From positions 1-58,638 of the forward strand of contig CANREG010000009.1 of the NCBI GenBank assembly GCA_947629565.1: a stretch of 58,638 nucleotides of DNA, written 5' to 3'. Position 1 is the first letter of the stretch; each line of letters starts with the position of its first letter. Positions 34,215 through 42,658 of this stretch are shown here, one piece after another. The position numbers and the translations under genes are program-made. The notes beneath the pieces are model-generated. The model saw only the letters and a program-made list of their open reading frames with translations. It had not been told where the DNA came from and searched no databases. This stretch comes from an uncultured Lachnospiraceae bacterium (GTDB taxonomy: Bacteria > Bacillota > Clostridia > Lachnospirales > Lachnospiraceae).

Positions 34215-34243
34215 TTGACAAATGCAGAATACAGGCGTATCAT
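34215..34243 (+). promoter_or_regulatory. Promoter of the sucrose/fructo-oligosaccharide operon
   Basis: TTGACA (34215-34220), 17-base spacer, TATCAT (34238-34243). It is flanked by operators centred near 34184 and 34265, 81 bases apart, which suits repression by looping or by blocking clearance. Confidence 0.75.
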
Positions 34244-34254
34244 AACCAGTAAAG

Positions 34255-34276
34255 TAACCGGTTACGTAACCGGTTA
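34255..34276. promoter_or_regulatory. Operator O2 of the sucrose module
   Basis: A perfect 22-base palindrome formed from the half-site TAACCGGTTAC and its complement, with a central CG as in LacI-family operators. It covers about +5 to +26 of the operon transcript. Confidence 0.85.
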
Positions 34277-34326
34277 TCAATATGCGCATATTATTACGGT
34301 AAATTTAACAGAAAGGGGTTATGCAG

Positions 34327-35649
34327 ATGAGAACAAAAATTTTGTTTTGTTTCATTTTCAGCGTTTTGGCTGCCAGTCTCACAGGCTGCGGGCAGTCCGA
34401 GCCGGAGCCCGGCGATGTTACGGGATATGATCAGGGCGAAAAATATCTTTCCATCTGGGTACACTGCATTGAGGATACCAACGAGGGAAAATGTTATCGT
34501 GATGCGGTAGACCGGTTTAACGAACAGTTTGACGGAACCTATTTTGCGGATATTGAATTTATTCCAAGAAATGACAGCGGAGGCGGATATTCCGATAAGA
34601 TCAATGCTTCTGTTATGTCGGGAGGGCTGCCGGATGTTTTAACGGTTGACGGACCGAACATCGCGACCTATGCTTCTAACGGAATCATTCAGCCGTTAGC
34701 TCCTCTGACGGAAGAAGAAAAGAGCAGATATCTCGCAACGATCATTGACCAGGGAACCTATGACGGAAAGCTGTATGCACTAGGCGCCATGGAATCCACG
34801 GTTGGACTTTATTGCAATAAGGATATACTAAAAAAAGCGGGCGTAGAAATCCCGGACGCCGAACATCCGTGGACCTTCAGCCAGTTCCTTGAGATTCTTG
34901 AGAAGGTGAAACCCGTGACGGATTCGTTGAAAGGGTACGCTCTGGATATGACTTTCCCGATTGGAGAGGAAACGATATTTAACTATGCGCCGTTTTTCTG
35001 GTCAAACGGACAGGATATCACTAGCAAGGACGGCTTAAAGGTAGATGGGATTTTCAACAATGCGGATAACGTCGAGACGATTGAGTATTTTAAAACGTTA
35101 TTAGCGGATGGGTATATGTCTAAGGTGCCTGTCAGCAATCTGTTTGAGAGTGGCCGCGCGGCATTCAAATTTTGCGGACCATGGGAATTAAATACGATCT
35201 ATACGAGCTATCCGGATGTCAATTTGGGAGTCGCGCCTTATATCGTAGGCGATCACTGGGACGGAGGAAGATATGCGCCGAGCGGCTCCTGGGCATTTGC
35301 AGCCTCCACGAAAACGGATGATATCAAGGGTGCGACGGAGCTTGTGAAATGCATGACAAACGCAGAGAGCGGCATTGCATTGTGGAAGACGACCAAAAAC
35401 CTGCCGTCCACCTTTGAAGCGTTTGAACAGTGCGAGGAGTTTAAAAGTGACGAGAATTGCAGGGCATTGTATGAGCAGCTGCGGGAAAAAGGACACCCGC
35501 GCCCGAAAACGCCTGTTTATCCGCAGGTAAGCACATCTTTTCAGCAGGTGCTTGAAAATTGCGTCTTAAGCGGTGCAGATCCGCAGACGGAACTGGATAA
35601 AGCGGTAGAAAGGATTAACGCGAAGTTAAAGCGTTATATGGTGAAATGA
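34327..35649 (+). CDS. Sugar ABC transporter substrate-binding lipoprotein
   Basis: A 440-residue solute-binding protein of the carbohydrate ABC family (SBP_bac_1). A signal sequence with lipobox ASLTGC (Cys about residue 22) shows membrane anchoring. Binding-protein motifs include DAVDRFNEQFDG near 55, MSGGLPDVLTVDGPNIATYA near 95-115 and the ligand cleft SGRAAFKFCGPWELNTI near 275-290. ATG 34327 is preferred over 34321, because AAGGGG is eight bases before the former and two before the latter. It is first in an operon with two permeases, an ATPase, a GH32 enzyme and a fructokinase, so sucrose or short fructo-oligosaccharide is the probable ligand. Confidence 0.9.
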   Translation: MRTKILFCFIFSVLAASLTGCGQSEPEPGDVTGYDQGEKYLSIWVHCIEDTNEGKCYRDAVDRFNEQFDGTYFADIEFIPRNDSGGGYSDKINASVMSGGLPDVLTVDGPNIATYASNGIIQPLAPLTEEEKSRYLATIIDQGTYDGKLYALGAMESTVGLYCNKDILKKAGVEIPDAEHPWTFSQFLEILEKVKPVTDSLKGYALDMTFPIGEETIFNYAPFFWSNGQDITSKDGLKVDGIFNNADNVETIEYFKTLLADGYMSKVPVSNLFESGRAAFKFCGPWELNTIYTSYPDVNLGVAPYIVGDHWDGGRYAPSGSWAFAASTKTDDIKGATELVKCMTNAESGIALWKTTKNLPSTFEAFEQCEEFKSDENCRALYEQLREKGHPRPKTPVYPQVSTSFQQVLENCVLSGADPQTELDKAVERINAKLKRYMVK

Positions 35650-35650
35650 T

Positions 35651-36550
35651 ATGAAGAAAAAATCAGAATCCATTTTAGGCATGGCGTTTTTTGGACCGGC
35701 GCTGGTGCTTCTTACGGTTTTTTTGTTCCTGCCGATGATACTTACTCTCATCTTCAGTTTTACCGATTTTTTTGCTCTGAATCCGGCTTTAACTCATTTT
35801 GTGGGATTGGACAATTTTTTTCAGATTTTTCATGATGAAGATTTCAGGCAGGCTTTTATCAATACGGTATGCTTTGTGATCATCATTGTGCCGCTTCAGG
35901 GACTTGGCTCCCTGGGGCTCGCCCTTTTGATCAACAAGGTCACGCACTGTAAGCGATATTTTAAGGTGGCGTTTTTTATTCCGGTAGTGATGTCTTTGGC
36001 AGTTGTGTCTACGCTGTGGGTACAGATTTACGGACCGGAGGGCATTTTAAATTCCATTTTGGCAAATTTTGGTATTCCGGCTCAGCCGTTTATCAACAGC
36101 TCGTCGCAGGCTCTTCCGGCGATTGCCATAATGAGCGCATGGCAGGGCGTTGGCTACCAGATGATCATTTTCTTAGGTGGACTGCAGGCGATCAATCCGG
36201 CTTTATATGAAGCGGCGGAGATGGATCATGCGACCAGTTGGCAGAAATTTAAGGATATTACGCTGCCAGAGTTAAAACCATTGTGTATTTTTGTATTTAT
36301 CACGATTACAATCGGGGCGTTCCGCATGTTAGTACAGCCCATGGTCATGACGGGCGGCGGACCTTCCCACTCCACCTATACAATGGTATATGATATCTAT
36401 GAAACAGGCACGGTAAACTGGGAAATTGGACTGGCGTCAACGATGGCGATTGTATTTGCCGTATTTGTTATGATACTGACGGTGATCCAGACCATCTTGA
36501 CCAGGGATAAGGAGGAAAAACATGAAAACAAGAAAGCAAAAAATTTGTGA
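35651..36550 (+). CDS. Sugar ABC transporter permease (MalF/UgpA type)
   Basis: A 299-residue integral membrane component with about six helices. The first is LVLLTVFLFLPMILTLIFSF (about 19-38). The EAA loop, which contacts the ATPase, is EAAEMDHATSWQKFKDITLPELKP near 195-218. It begins one base after the binding-protein stop and overlaps the next permease by 29 bases, so translation is coupled. The two permeases would form the translocation pore with the ATPase at 37377. Sugar specificity follows from context only. Confidence 0.92.
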   Translation: MKKKSESILGMAFFGPALVLLTVFLFLPMILTLIFSFTDFFALNPALTHFVGLDNFFQIFHDEDFRQAFINTVCFVIIIVPLQGLGSLGLALLINKVTHCKRYFKVAFFIPVVMSLAVVSTLWVQIYGPEGILNSILANFGIPAQPFINSSSQALPAIAIMSAWQGVGYQMIIFLGGLQAINPALYEAAEMDHATSWQKFKDITLPELKPLCIFVFITITIGAFRMLVQPMVMTGGGPSHSTYTMVYDIYETGTVNWEIGLASTMAIVFAVFVMILTVIQTILTRDKEEKHENKKAKNL

Positions 36551-37373
36551 TTGGATTCTGGCTGTTGTTATGTTGGCTGCCTCCCTGCTCTTTCTGTTTC
36601 CGGTCATCTGGATGGCGGCAAATTCCTTTAAGACCGATGCGGCAATCACCAGGGATATGAACTCTCTGGCGGCTTTTATCCCGCCCGCCTTAAACGGAAA
36701 CTTTTTTGACAATTACATTACTGTTTTGACCAATACTTCTTTTTTAAAGTATACGGTAAATACGTTATTTTATGCGGCGGTATTGATCGTGCTTGGTGTG
36801 ATCGTGAACGGGCTGGCGGGATATGCGCTGGCAAAGATAAAATTTCCGTTCAGAGAGCGCTGGCTGATGATCATTATGCTTTTGATGATCGTTCCTATGG
36901 AAACAATCATTACGATACATTTTTTCTTTATTGCAAAACTAGGGCTGCTAAATAATGTGGTTGGTTATATCCTGCCAATGATCGTAAGCCCGTTTAATAT
37001 TTTTCTGTTTCGCCAGTTTTTTGTCAGCCTGCCGGATGATGTATACGAGGCGGCCCAGTTAGACCACTGCAGCCCGATTAAATACTTTTTTACGATGGTG
37101 CTTCCAATGTCAAAAAGCGTGGTTGCTACGGTAAGCGTATTTACTTTTTTGAATGTCTGGAACGATTATCTGTGGCCTTCTCTGGTATTTACATCCGGCG
37201 ATTTGCTGACGGCGCAGATTGGATTAAATGCGATTACGGCAAATGAAAATACAACGATGGGGCAGACGCTTGCAGTGATTACCTTAGTCACGATACCGGT
37301 TATTATTATTTATACATTTTTCTCAAAACAGATTGTAGAAGGCGTTGTGTCAACAGGATCAAAGGAGGGCTAA
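36522..37373 (+). CDS. Sugar ABC transporter permease (MalG/UgpE type)
   Basis: A 283-residue integral membrane component. The first helix is ILAVVMLAASLLFLFPVIWM (about 12-31). The EAA loop is EAAQLDHCSPIKYFFTMVLPMSK near 182-204. Several further helices follow, ending VITLVTIPVIIIYTFFSKQIVEGV, a typical MalG-family C-terminus. It overlaps the upstream permease gene by 29 bases and ends three bases before the ATPase gene. It pairs with the 35651 product. Confidence 0.92.
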   Translation: MKTRKQKICDWILAVVMLAASLLFLFPVIWMAANSFKTDAAITRDMNSLAAFIPPALNGNFFDNYITVLTNTSFLKYTVNTLFYAAVLIVLGVIVNGLAGYALAKIKFPFRERWLMIIMLLMIVPMETIITIHFFFIAKLGLLNNVVGYILPMIVSPFNIFLFRQFFVSLPDDVYEAAQLDHCSPIKYFFTMVLPMSKSVVATVSVFTFLNVWNDYLWPSLVFTSGDLLTAQIGLNAITANENTTMGQTLAVITLVTIPVIIIYTFFSKQIVEGVVSTGSKEG

Positions 37374-37376
37374 AAA

Positions 37377-38471
37377 ATGGGATATGTTGAATTAAAGAAT
37401 GTATGTAAAAAATATGATAAAATGGATAAAAATGCAGTTGCCGATTTTAACCTGTCAATCGAAGAAAATGAGTTTATCGCCTTTGTCGGACCGTCGGGAT
37501 GCGGCAAGTCGACAACGCTGCGCATGATTGCAGGCTTTGAAGAAATCAGCAGTGGGGAGCTTTATATTGACGGAAAAAAGATGAATGAAATTGCGCCGAT
37601 GGACAGGGGCATTTCGATGGTGTTCCAAAACTATGCGCTGTATCCGCATATGTCCGTAGAAAAAAATATTTCCTATGGATTAAAAAATATGAAAGTTCCG
37701 GCAGATGAGATCAAAAAAAAGGTGGACTGGGCGGTTAAGGTGCTTGGCTTGGAGGAGTACCGCTACAGAAAACCGAAAAATCTGTCCGGCGGACAAAGAC
37801 AGAGGGTTGCCTTGGGAAGAGCCATTGTAAAGGATTCCAAATTATTCCTGATGGATGAGCCGCTGTCAAATCTAGATGCAAAGCTCAGAGTCAGCATGAG
37901 AAATGAGATCAGCAGACTGCACCGCACATTAGGCAGCACGACCATTTATGTAACGCATGACCAGGTAGAGGCGATGACGATGGCTGACCGGATTGTGATT
38001 ATGAAGGACGGCGTGATCCAGCAGACAGGCGCGCCGATGGAGGTGTATGAGCATCCGGTCAACAAGTTTGTGGCAGGGTTTATCGGTTCGCCGCAGATGA
38101 ATTTTTATCCGGTAAAGCTGGAGGGGAATACGCTTTCCTTTGAAGGGGGAGGAACGATCAATTTGCCGGAAAGGCTCGCAGAAAAGTTAAGTCCCCGCAA
38201 GGAGCTGATCATGGGGATCCGCGGGGAGGACATTAAGCTCGACGAACAAAATATGGAGCTGTACGGAGCAGACAAACAGTGTGCGACGATTGAGAACACA
38301 GAGATTATGGGGAATGAGAACAATCTTTATTTTCCATTTGGCGGGATCACGACAGTAGCAAGAGTATCTAAATATGAAGTGAGTGAGATTGGCGATGCAG
38401 TGGAGTTTGTCATGGTGCCGCATAAGATGCATTTCTTTGATCCTAAAACAGAGGCGGCGATTGCTCTGTAA
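37377..38471 (+). CDS. msmK: Sugar ABC transporter ATPase (MsmK/UgpC type)
   Basis: A 364-residue cytoplasmic ATPase for the permease pair. Walker A is GPSGCGKST (38-46). The signature is LSGGQRQRVALGRA near 134-147. Walker B/D-loop is LFLMDEPLSNLDAKLR, and the H-loop is VTHDQVEAMTMAD. The C-terminal OB/TOBE regulatory domain is present (PVNKFVAGFIGSPQMNFYPV onward), as in MsmK/MalK. Many Gram-positives share one distal MsmK among several transporters. This operon carries its own copy. The symbol is by family resemblance. Confidence 0.92.
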   Translation: MGYVELKNVCKKYDKMDKNAVADFNLSIEENEFIAFVGPSGCGKSTTLRMIAGFEEISSGELYIDGKKMNEIAPMDRGISMVFQNYALYPHMSVEKNISYGLKNMKVPADEIKKKVDWAVKVLGLEEYRYRKPKNLSGGQRQRVALGRAIVKDSKLFLMDEPLSNLDAKLRVSMRNEISRLHRTLGSTTIYVTHDQVEAMTMADRIVIMKDGVIQQTGAPMEVYEHPVNKFVAGFIGSPQMNFYPVKLEGNTLSFEGGGTINLPERLAEKLSPRKELIMGIRGEDIKLDEQNMELYGADKQCATIENTEIMGNENNLYFPFGGITTVARVSKYEVSEIGDAVEFVMVPHKMHFFDPKTEAAIAL

Positions 38472-38568
38472 AAACGCCTTATATGCGGCTGTTTGTGCCG
38501 GAGTGCCACAAATGGCTATGATGGCAGATTCACCTGCACAAAGATTTCAGGAAGGAGATGAAACGAAA

Positions 38569-40026
38569 ATGACGCCATTAGAGAGAGCAAACCAATATCA
38601 GAATGAACACAGAATCGGAAAAGAGGAAAAACCGGTGTTCCACGTTACTCCGCCGGTAGGCTGGATGAACGATCCCAACGGCTTTTCTGTGTATCAGGGG
38701 AAGGTCCATTTATTTTATCAATACCACCCGTATAGCGAAGTCTGGGGACCGATGCACTGGGGACACTGTGTTTCCGATGATTTTATCGACTGGAAGGAAC
38801 TCCCTGTCGCATTAGCGCCGGATCAGGAGTACGACGCTGCCGGATGCTTTTCTGGCAGTGCGGTAGAGACTGCGGACGGGCATGCGTTAGTGTATACCGG
38901 AGTGAAGGAGACAAAAAAAGAAGACGGGACAAAGGAAACGCTCCAGCAGCAATGTCTGGCAATAGGCGACGGGCTCTGCTATAATAAGGTAAAGGGAAAT
39001 CCCGTCATTTCAGGCGGACAGCTTCCCGACGGTTTTTCCAGAGAAGATTTCAGGGATCCGAAAATCTGGAAAGAGGGAGAGCGGTATTATCTCGTGGCGG
39101 GCAGCAGGAATGAACAGGGGAACGGACAGGTCGTTTTGTTTACCTCGGAGAATCTGACGGATTGGAGATATGTATCTGTGCTGGCCGACAATCAGGGCAG
39201 GTATGGTACGATGTGGGAATGTCCGGATTTTTTCCGGATGGGAGACAAACATGTCCTGCTGGTTTCCCCGATGGATATGCAGGCGGATGGAAAAGAGTTT
39301 CACAATGGAAGTCAGTCGATAGCAGTGATTGGAACCTACGACAGAAAAAATTTCCGCCTGGAATACGAGCAGGTTGTCCTGCTGGACTATGGGACAGATT
39401 TTTATGCGACGCAGACATTGCGGACAAAAGAAGGACGCAGGATTATGATTGCATGGATGCAGTCGTGGGATATGCTTATTAAACCGGCCACTCAAAAGTG
39501 GAATGGAATGATGACGGTTCCCAGGGAGTTAGAACTGCGGGACGGCGTGTTATATCAAAATCCTGTCCGGGAGCTGGAAAAATACCGGACAGCGCCGGTG
39601 CTTTGCGGCAACAGGGAAATCTCCGGAACCTGTGTGATACCGGGTGTGGAGGGACGGGTGCTGGATCTGACGCTGGAAATCCTCGGTGGAGATTTTGAAC
39701 GGTTCTCCATTCAGTTTGCAAAGGACGAAACGCATTTCACGCAAGTCTGCTATCAACGCACCGGCGGAATGATTGAATATGACCGCACATATTGCGGAAT
39801 GACGCGGGACGTGGTGTGCCGGAGGAGCATACCTATCAAAAAGCCGGAAAAGACGTTAAAACTCCGCCTGATTCTGGACGTATTTTCGGCAGAGCTGTTT
39901 ATCAACGACGGTGCGCAGGCATTTAGCTCGATTTATTTTACGCCGCCGTCTGCAAAAGATATTGTATTTACATGCGACGGAACGGCGCTCGTCAATATAG
40001 AAAAGTACGGGATTGCACTGAATTAG
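38569..40026 (+). CDS. GH32 beta-fructofuranosidase (sucrose hydrolase)
   Basis: A 485-residue five-bladed-propeller glycoside hydrolase of family 32. Nucleophile Asp35 is in GWMNDPNGF, the transition-state stabiliser is Asp163 in FRDPKIW, and the acid/base is Glu217 in WECPDFF. A C-terminal beta-sandwich follows (about 345-485). No signal peptide is present, so it acts inside the cell on sugar brought in by the ABC transporter. As import here is not by PTS, sucrose or kestose, not sucrose-6-phosphate, is the likely substrate. Start ATG 38569 follows AAGGAG. The longer upstream frame overlaps the ATPase gene and lacks family similarity. Confidence 0.92.
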   Translation: MTPLERANQYQNEHRIGKEEKPVFHVTPPVGWMNDPNGFSVYQGKVHLFYQYHPYSEVWGPMHWGHCVSDDFIDWKELPVALAPDQEYDAAGCFSGSAVETADGHALVYTGVKETKKEDGTKETLQQQCLAIGDGLCYNKVKGNPVISGGQLPDGFSREDFRDPKIWKEGERYYLVAGSRNEQGNGQVVLFTSENLTDWRYVSVLADNQGRYGTMWECPDFFRMGDKHVLLVSPMDMQADGKEFHNGSQSIAVIGTYDRKNFRLEYEQVVLLDYGTDFYATQTLRTKEGRRIMIAWMQSWDMLIKPATQKWNGMMTVPRELELRDGVLYQNPVRELEKYRTAPVLCGNREISGTCVIPGVEGRVLDLTLEILGGDFERFSIQFAKDETHFTQVCYQRTGGMIEYDRTYCGMTRDVVCRRSIPIKKPEKTLKLRLILDVFSAELFINDGAQAFSSIYFTPPSAKDIVFTCDGTALVNIEKYGIALN

Positions 40027-40045
40027 GGAAAGGATGGTGTTCTGT

Positions 40046-41008
40046 TTGAAAAAATATGATGTAACGGCGCTGGGAGAGCTGCTGGTGGACTTTACCGAGA
40101 GCGGCGTAAGCGGCCAGGGAAACCCTTTCTATGAGGCAAATCCGGGCGGCGCGCCCTGCAATGTATTGGCAATGCTGCAGAAATTAGGGAAAAAGACGGC
40201 TTTTATCGGAAAAGTCGGCAGGGATTCCTTTGGGGAATTACTGCGCCGCGCAGTGTCGGAACAGGGCATTGATATCGGCAATCTGATTATGGACAGCGAA
40301 AATGCGACGACATTGGCGTTTGTCCACAATGCGCCGGACGGGGACCGCAGCTTTTCCTTTTATCGGAATCCGGGAGCGGATACGATGCTTAAGGAAGATG
40401 AGGTGGATACTTCCCTGTTAGGCAATACAAAGATTTTTCATTTCGGCAGTCTGTCCATGACGCGCGGGGAAGCGGAGCGCGCAACGAAAATGTCTGTAAA
40501 AGCGGCAATGGCGGCGGGCGCGCTGATCTCCTTTGATCCCAATTTGCGCCCGCCCCTTTGGAAGGACTTAAATGTGGCAAGGGAAAAAATAGGATACGGT
40601 ATTGAGCAGTGCGATATCTTAAAAATCTCTGACGACGAGATCGCATTTTTTACCGGCGCATCGGACATTGACCAGGGCGTGCAGAAAATCAGAGAACAAT
40701 ACCACACGCCGTTAATCTGCGCCACGATGGGCAAAAACGGCAGCATGGCGTATTATAAAGAATACAAGGCGCAGTGTCCTTCTTTTCCGAATGAAAATAC
40801 CGTTGAAACAACCGGCGCCGGGGACACCTTTATGGCGTGCGTGTTAAACTATGTGTTAGAAAACGGCTTAGAGAAGCTTGATGAGCGGAAGCTGTATGAG
40901 ATGCTGCGGTTCGCAAATGCGGCGGCTTCTATTATTACAACAAAAAAAGGCGCGTTGCGGGTTATGCCGTCTGAGAGCGACGTGCGGGAATTTTTGCAGG
41001 GCAAATAG
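40046..41008 (+). CDS. Fructokinase (PfkB/ribokinase family)
   Basis: A PfkB-family sugar kinase of about 320 residues that would phosphorylate the fructose released by the GH32 enzyme. The opening YDVTALGELLVDFT, the substrate-binding NPGGAPCNVLAMLQKLG with the GG motif, and the C-terminal signature ETTGAGDTFMACVLNY with the catalytic Asp are all visible. The start is uncertain. ATG 40034 lies within the AAAGGA Shine-Dalgarno, whereas TTG 40046 gives the family-register N-terminus and reasonable spacing, so TTG is used. It is the last gene of the sugar operon and a strong terminator follows. Confidence 0.9.
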   Translation: MKKYDVTALGELLVDFTESGVSGQGNPFYEANPGGAPCNVLAMLQKLGKKTAFIGKVGRDSFGELLRRAVSEQGIDIGNLIMDSENATTLAFVHNAPDGDRSFSFYRNPGADTMLKEDEVDTSLLGNTKIFHFGSLSMTRGEAERATKMSVKAAMAAGALISFDPNLRPPLWKDLNVAREKIGYGIEQCDILKISDDEIAFFTGASDIDQGVQKIREQYHTPLICATMGKNGSMAYYKEYKAQCPSFPNENTVETTGAGDTFMACVLNYVLENGLEKLDERKLYEMLRFANAAASIITTKKGALRVMPSESDVREFLQGK

Positions 41009-41020
41009 CGATGATGTTTG

Positions 41021-41050
41021 GGCATCCGCTTTGGAGCGGGTGCCTTTTTT
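41021..41050 (+). terminator. Terminator of the sucrose operon
   Basis: A 10-bp stem GGCATCCGCT (41021-41030) / AGCGGGTGCC (41035-41044) with a TTGG loop and six T residues. Confidence 0.95.
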
Positions 41051-41101
41051 ACGTTGACACAATCTAAAAAATCAAATCAAAAATCAAAAGAAAAAAGGGC
41101 A

Positions 41102-41130
41102 TTTCAAAAAATCATTTTCTGTGTTACAAT
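41102..41130 (+). promoter_or_regulatory. Promoter of the zinc-ribbon gene
   Basis: TTTCAA (41102-41107), 17-base spacer, TACAAT (41125-41130), about 50 bases before the ATG at 41180. Confidence 0.5.
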
Positions 41131-41179
41131 GAATAAAGCGACATAAAAATGAGGGATATCAATAAGTGGGGGAACGGGT

Positions 41180-41647
41180 ATGGATAACGAATTTCAAAAA
41201 TTTTTTCTGGAAAGCGTTCCGGTAATTTGCAGAAAATGCGGAGGAAAGCTTTTCTATGAGGGCAACGGAACATACAAATGCCACGACTGCGGCGAAACAG
41301 AGATGGACGATTTTGGGAAGATTAAGCAGTATCTGGAAAAGAACGGCGTGACGCCGGCGGTGCAGATTGCGGAGGACACGGGGATTTCCATTAACGTAAT
41401 TAATGTATTTTTACGGGACGGGAGATTGGAGATTCCGGAAGGAAGCAAGATATACATCAAATGTGAACGATGCGGGTGCGCCCTGCGGTTTGGAAGATAT
41501 TGCGCGGACTGTACCAAGCAGCTTGCAGGAGAGATTAAGGGCGCTTATTATGAGAATATGGGACAGCAACCAAAGGTTCTGCCCCAGTCAAAGGATGCAG
41601 GCAAGATGCATTCCTTAGAGAACCTAAAGCGGCGGAACAGGAAATAA
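41180..41647 (+). CDS. Zinc-ribbon / helix-turn-helix protein (YvyF-like)
   Basis: A 155-residue soluble protein. The N-terminal zinc ribbon has CRKCGGKLFYEG then CHDCGETEMDDF (Cys pairs near 17-20 and 34-37). A helix-turn-helix-like segment ITPAVQIAEDTGISINVINVFLRDGRLEIP-type lies near 54-84. A second ribbon, IKCERCGCALRFGRYCADCTKQ, is near 94-114. The layout resembles the flagellar-operon protein YvyF (TIGR03826), which modulates transcription. No flagellar genes are in this window, so a role in motility cannot be judged. It is monocistronic, with its own promoter and terminator. Confidence 0.65.
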   Translation: MDNEFQKFFLESVPVICRKCGGKLFYEGNGTYKCHDCGETEMDDFGKIKQYLEKNGVTPAVQIAEDTGISINVINVFLRDGRLEIPEGSKIYIKCERCGCALRFGRYCADCTKQLAGEIKGAYYENMGQQPKVLPQSKDAGKMHSLENLKRRNRK

Positions 41648-41658
41648 CCGGCAGTGAG

Positions 41659-41691
41659 AAAAAAGCAGATAGAGTTCTCTGTCTGCTTTTT
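41659..41691 (+). terminator. Terminator after the zinc-ribbon gene
   Basis: GCAGA-T-AGAG / CTCT-G-TCTGC stem (41665-41686) flanked by A-run and T-run. It could work in both directions. Confidence 0.8.
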
Positions 41692-41738
41692 AAATAAGAA
41701 AAAAGCGGGATGGACGACAGCTAAAGGAAGGATAGATT

Positions 41739-42383
41739 ATGCGGCTTAGAAATGTACCGGGCTCCAGAGACGTGATTGCGGAGAGCCCCTTTACGGTAAA
41801 AAATGAGACAGAATATCAGGGGAAATGGAATTCCCTTTTTGGAAATGACAATCCGATACACATCGAGGTCGGCATGGGTAAAGGACAGTTCCTGATGACA
41901 TTGGCGGCGGCTCACCCGGAGGTGAACTATGTGGGAATTGAGAAATATTCCTCTGTGCTGATTCGCGCGATTGAAAAACAGGAGGAGGCAGAGCTTCCCA
42001 ATGTCTTGTTTATCCGTATGGAGGCAGAGCATATTGCGGAGGTTTTCGGCAAAGAGGAGGTGTCCCGGATTTATCTGAATTTTTCGGATCCCTGGCCGAA
42101 AGACCGACACGCCAAGCGGCGGCTTACGTCCCGGCAGTTTTTAGAGCGTTATGCGAAGATTTTAAAAAGAGAAGGGCATATCATATTTAAGACCGATAAC
42201 CGGGAGCTTTTTGATTTTTCTTTGGAGGAGGCAGAGGCGGCGCCGGGCTGGAAGCTTTTGAACCATACCTTTGACCTGCATCATTCGGAGTTTGCAAAAG
42301 ACAATGTGATGACCGAATATGAGCAGCGGTTTGTGGAAAAGGGCAATGCCATATGCCGTATGGAAATCGCACAGGAAGCATGA
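41739..42383 (+). CDS. trmB: tRNA (guanine-46-N7)-methyltransferase TrmB
   Basis: A 214-residue SAM-dependent tRNA methyltransferase. The SAM motif is IHIEVGMGKGQFLMTLAAAHPEVNYVGIEKY near 42-72. The catalytic and substrate segment is YLNFSDPWPKDRHAKRRLTSRQFLERYAKIL near 111-141. The C-terminal MTEYEQRFVEKGNAICRME is also family-typical. Length is normal. The neighbours are unrelated, and an approximately 275-base spacer follows. Confidence 0.94.
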   Translation: MRLRNVPGSRDVIAESPFTVKNETEYQGKWNSLFGNDNPIHIEVGMGKGQFLMTLAAAHPEVNYVGIEKYSSVLIRAIEKQEEAELPNVLFIRMEAEHIAEVFGKEEVSRIYLNFSDPWPKDRHAKRRLTSRQFLERYAKILKREGHIIFKTDNRELFDFSLEEAEAAPGWKLLNHTFDLHHSEFAKDNVMTEYEQRFVEKGNAICRMEIAQEA

Positions 42384-42438
42384 AATAATATGCTTCCCGC
42401 TGCATAGAATATACCAAGAAATTCAGGATGGCCTGTTT

Positions 42439-42570
42439 ATGAAAAAGATGAATTCTGTGCTGTCGGGAAAGCTATACGCAGTAAGGCGTCAATATCCGGC
42501 GTTTGCCCAATTTGAAAAGGGGATTACTGCTGTGAAAAAGGAACTAAACAAGGACCAGCCAAAAAAGTAG
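42439..42570 (+). CDS. Possible 43-residue protein
   Basis: A short basic ORF (starts MKKMNSVLSGKLYAVRRQYP, ends NKDQPKK) in the trmB-hisA spacer. Only a weak Shine-Dalgarno-like AGGATGG lies upstream. It has no signal peptide or membrane span and is not recognised. It could be a remnant or chance ORF. The rest of the spacer holds the hisA promoter. Confidence 0.25.
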   Translation: MKKMNSVLSGKLYAVRRQYPAFAQFEKGITAVKKELNKDQPKK

Positions 42571-42587
42571 ACAGGTGTGCATTTTTG

Positions 42588-42616
42588 TTGTATTTATGCA
42601 GGAAATGTGATACTAT
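42588..42616 (+). promoter_or_regulatory. Promoter of the hisA-like gene
   Basis: TTGTAT (42588-42593), 17-base spacer, TACTAT (42611-42616), about 40 bases before the ATG. Confidence 0.5.
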
Positions 42617-42658
42617 AAAGCTGGTTATACATTTAGGAAATCATCAGGAGCATATGCC

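Noticed and set aside
38383-38568. N-terminal extension of the GH32 enzyme (62 codons)
   Set aside because: It overlaps the ATPase gene in another frame, is Arg/Cys-rich and has no family similarity. ATG 38569 follows an AAGGAG.
42319-42438. Extension of the 43-residue ORF into trmB
   Set aside because: It overlaps the conserved 3' end of trmB in another frame and has no protein-like features.
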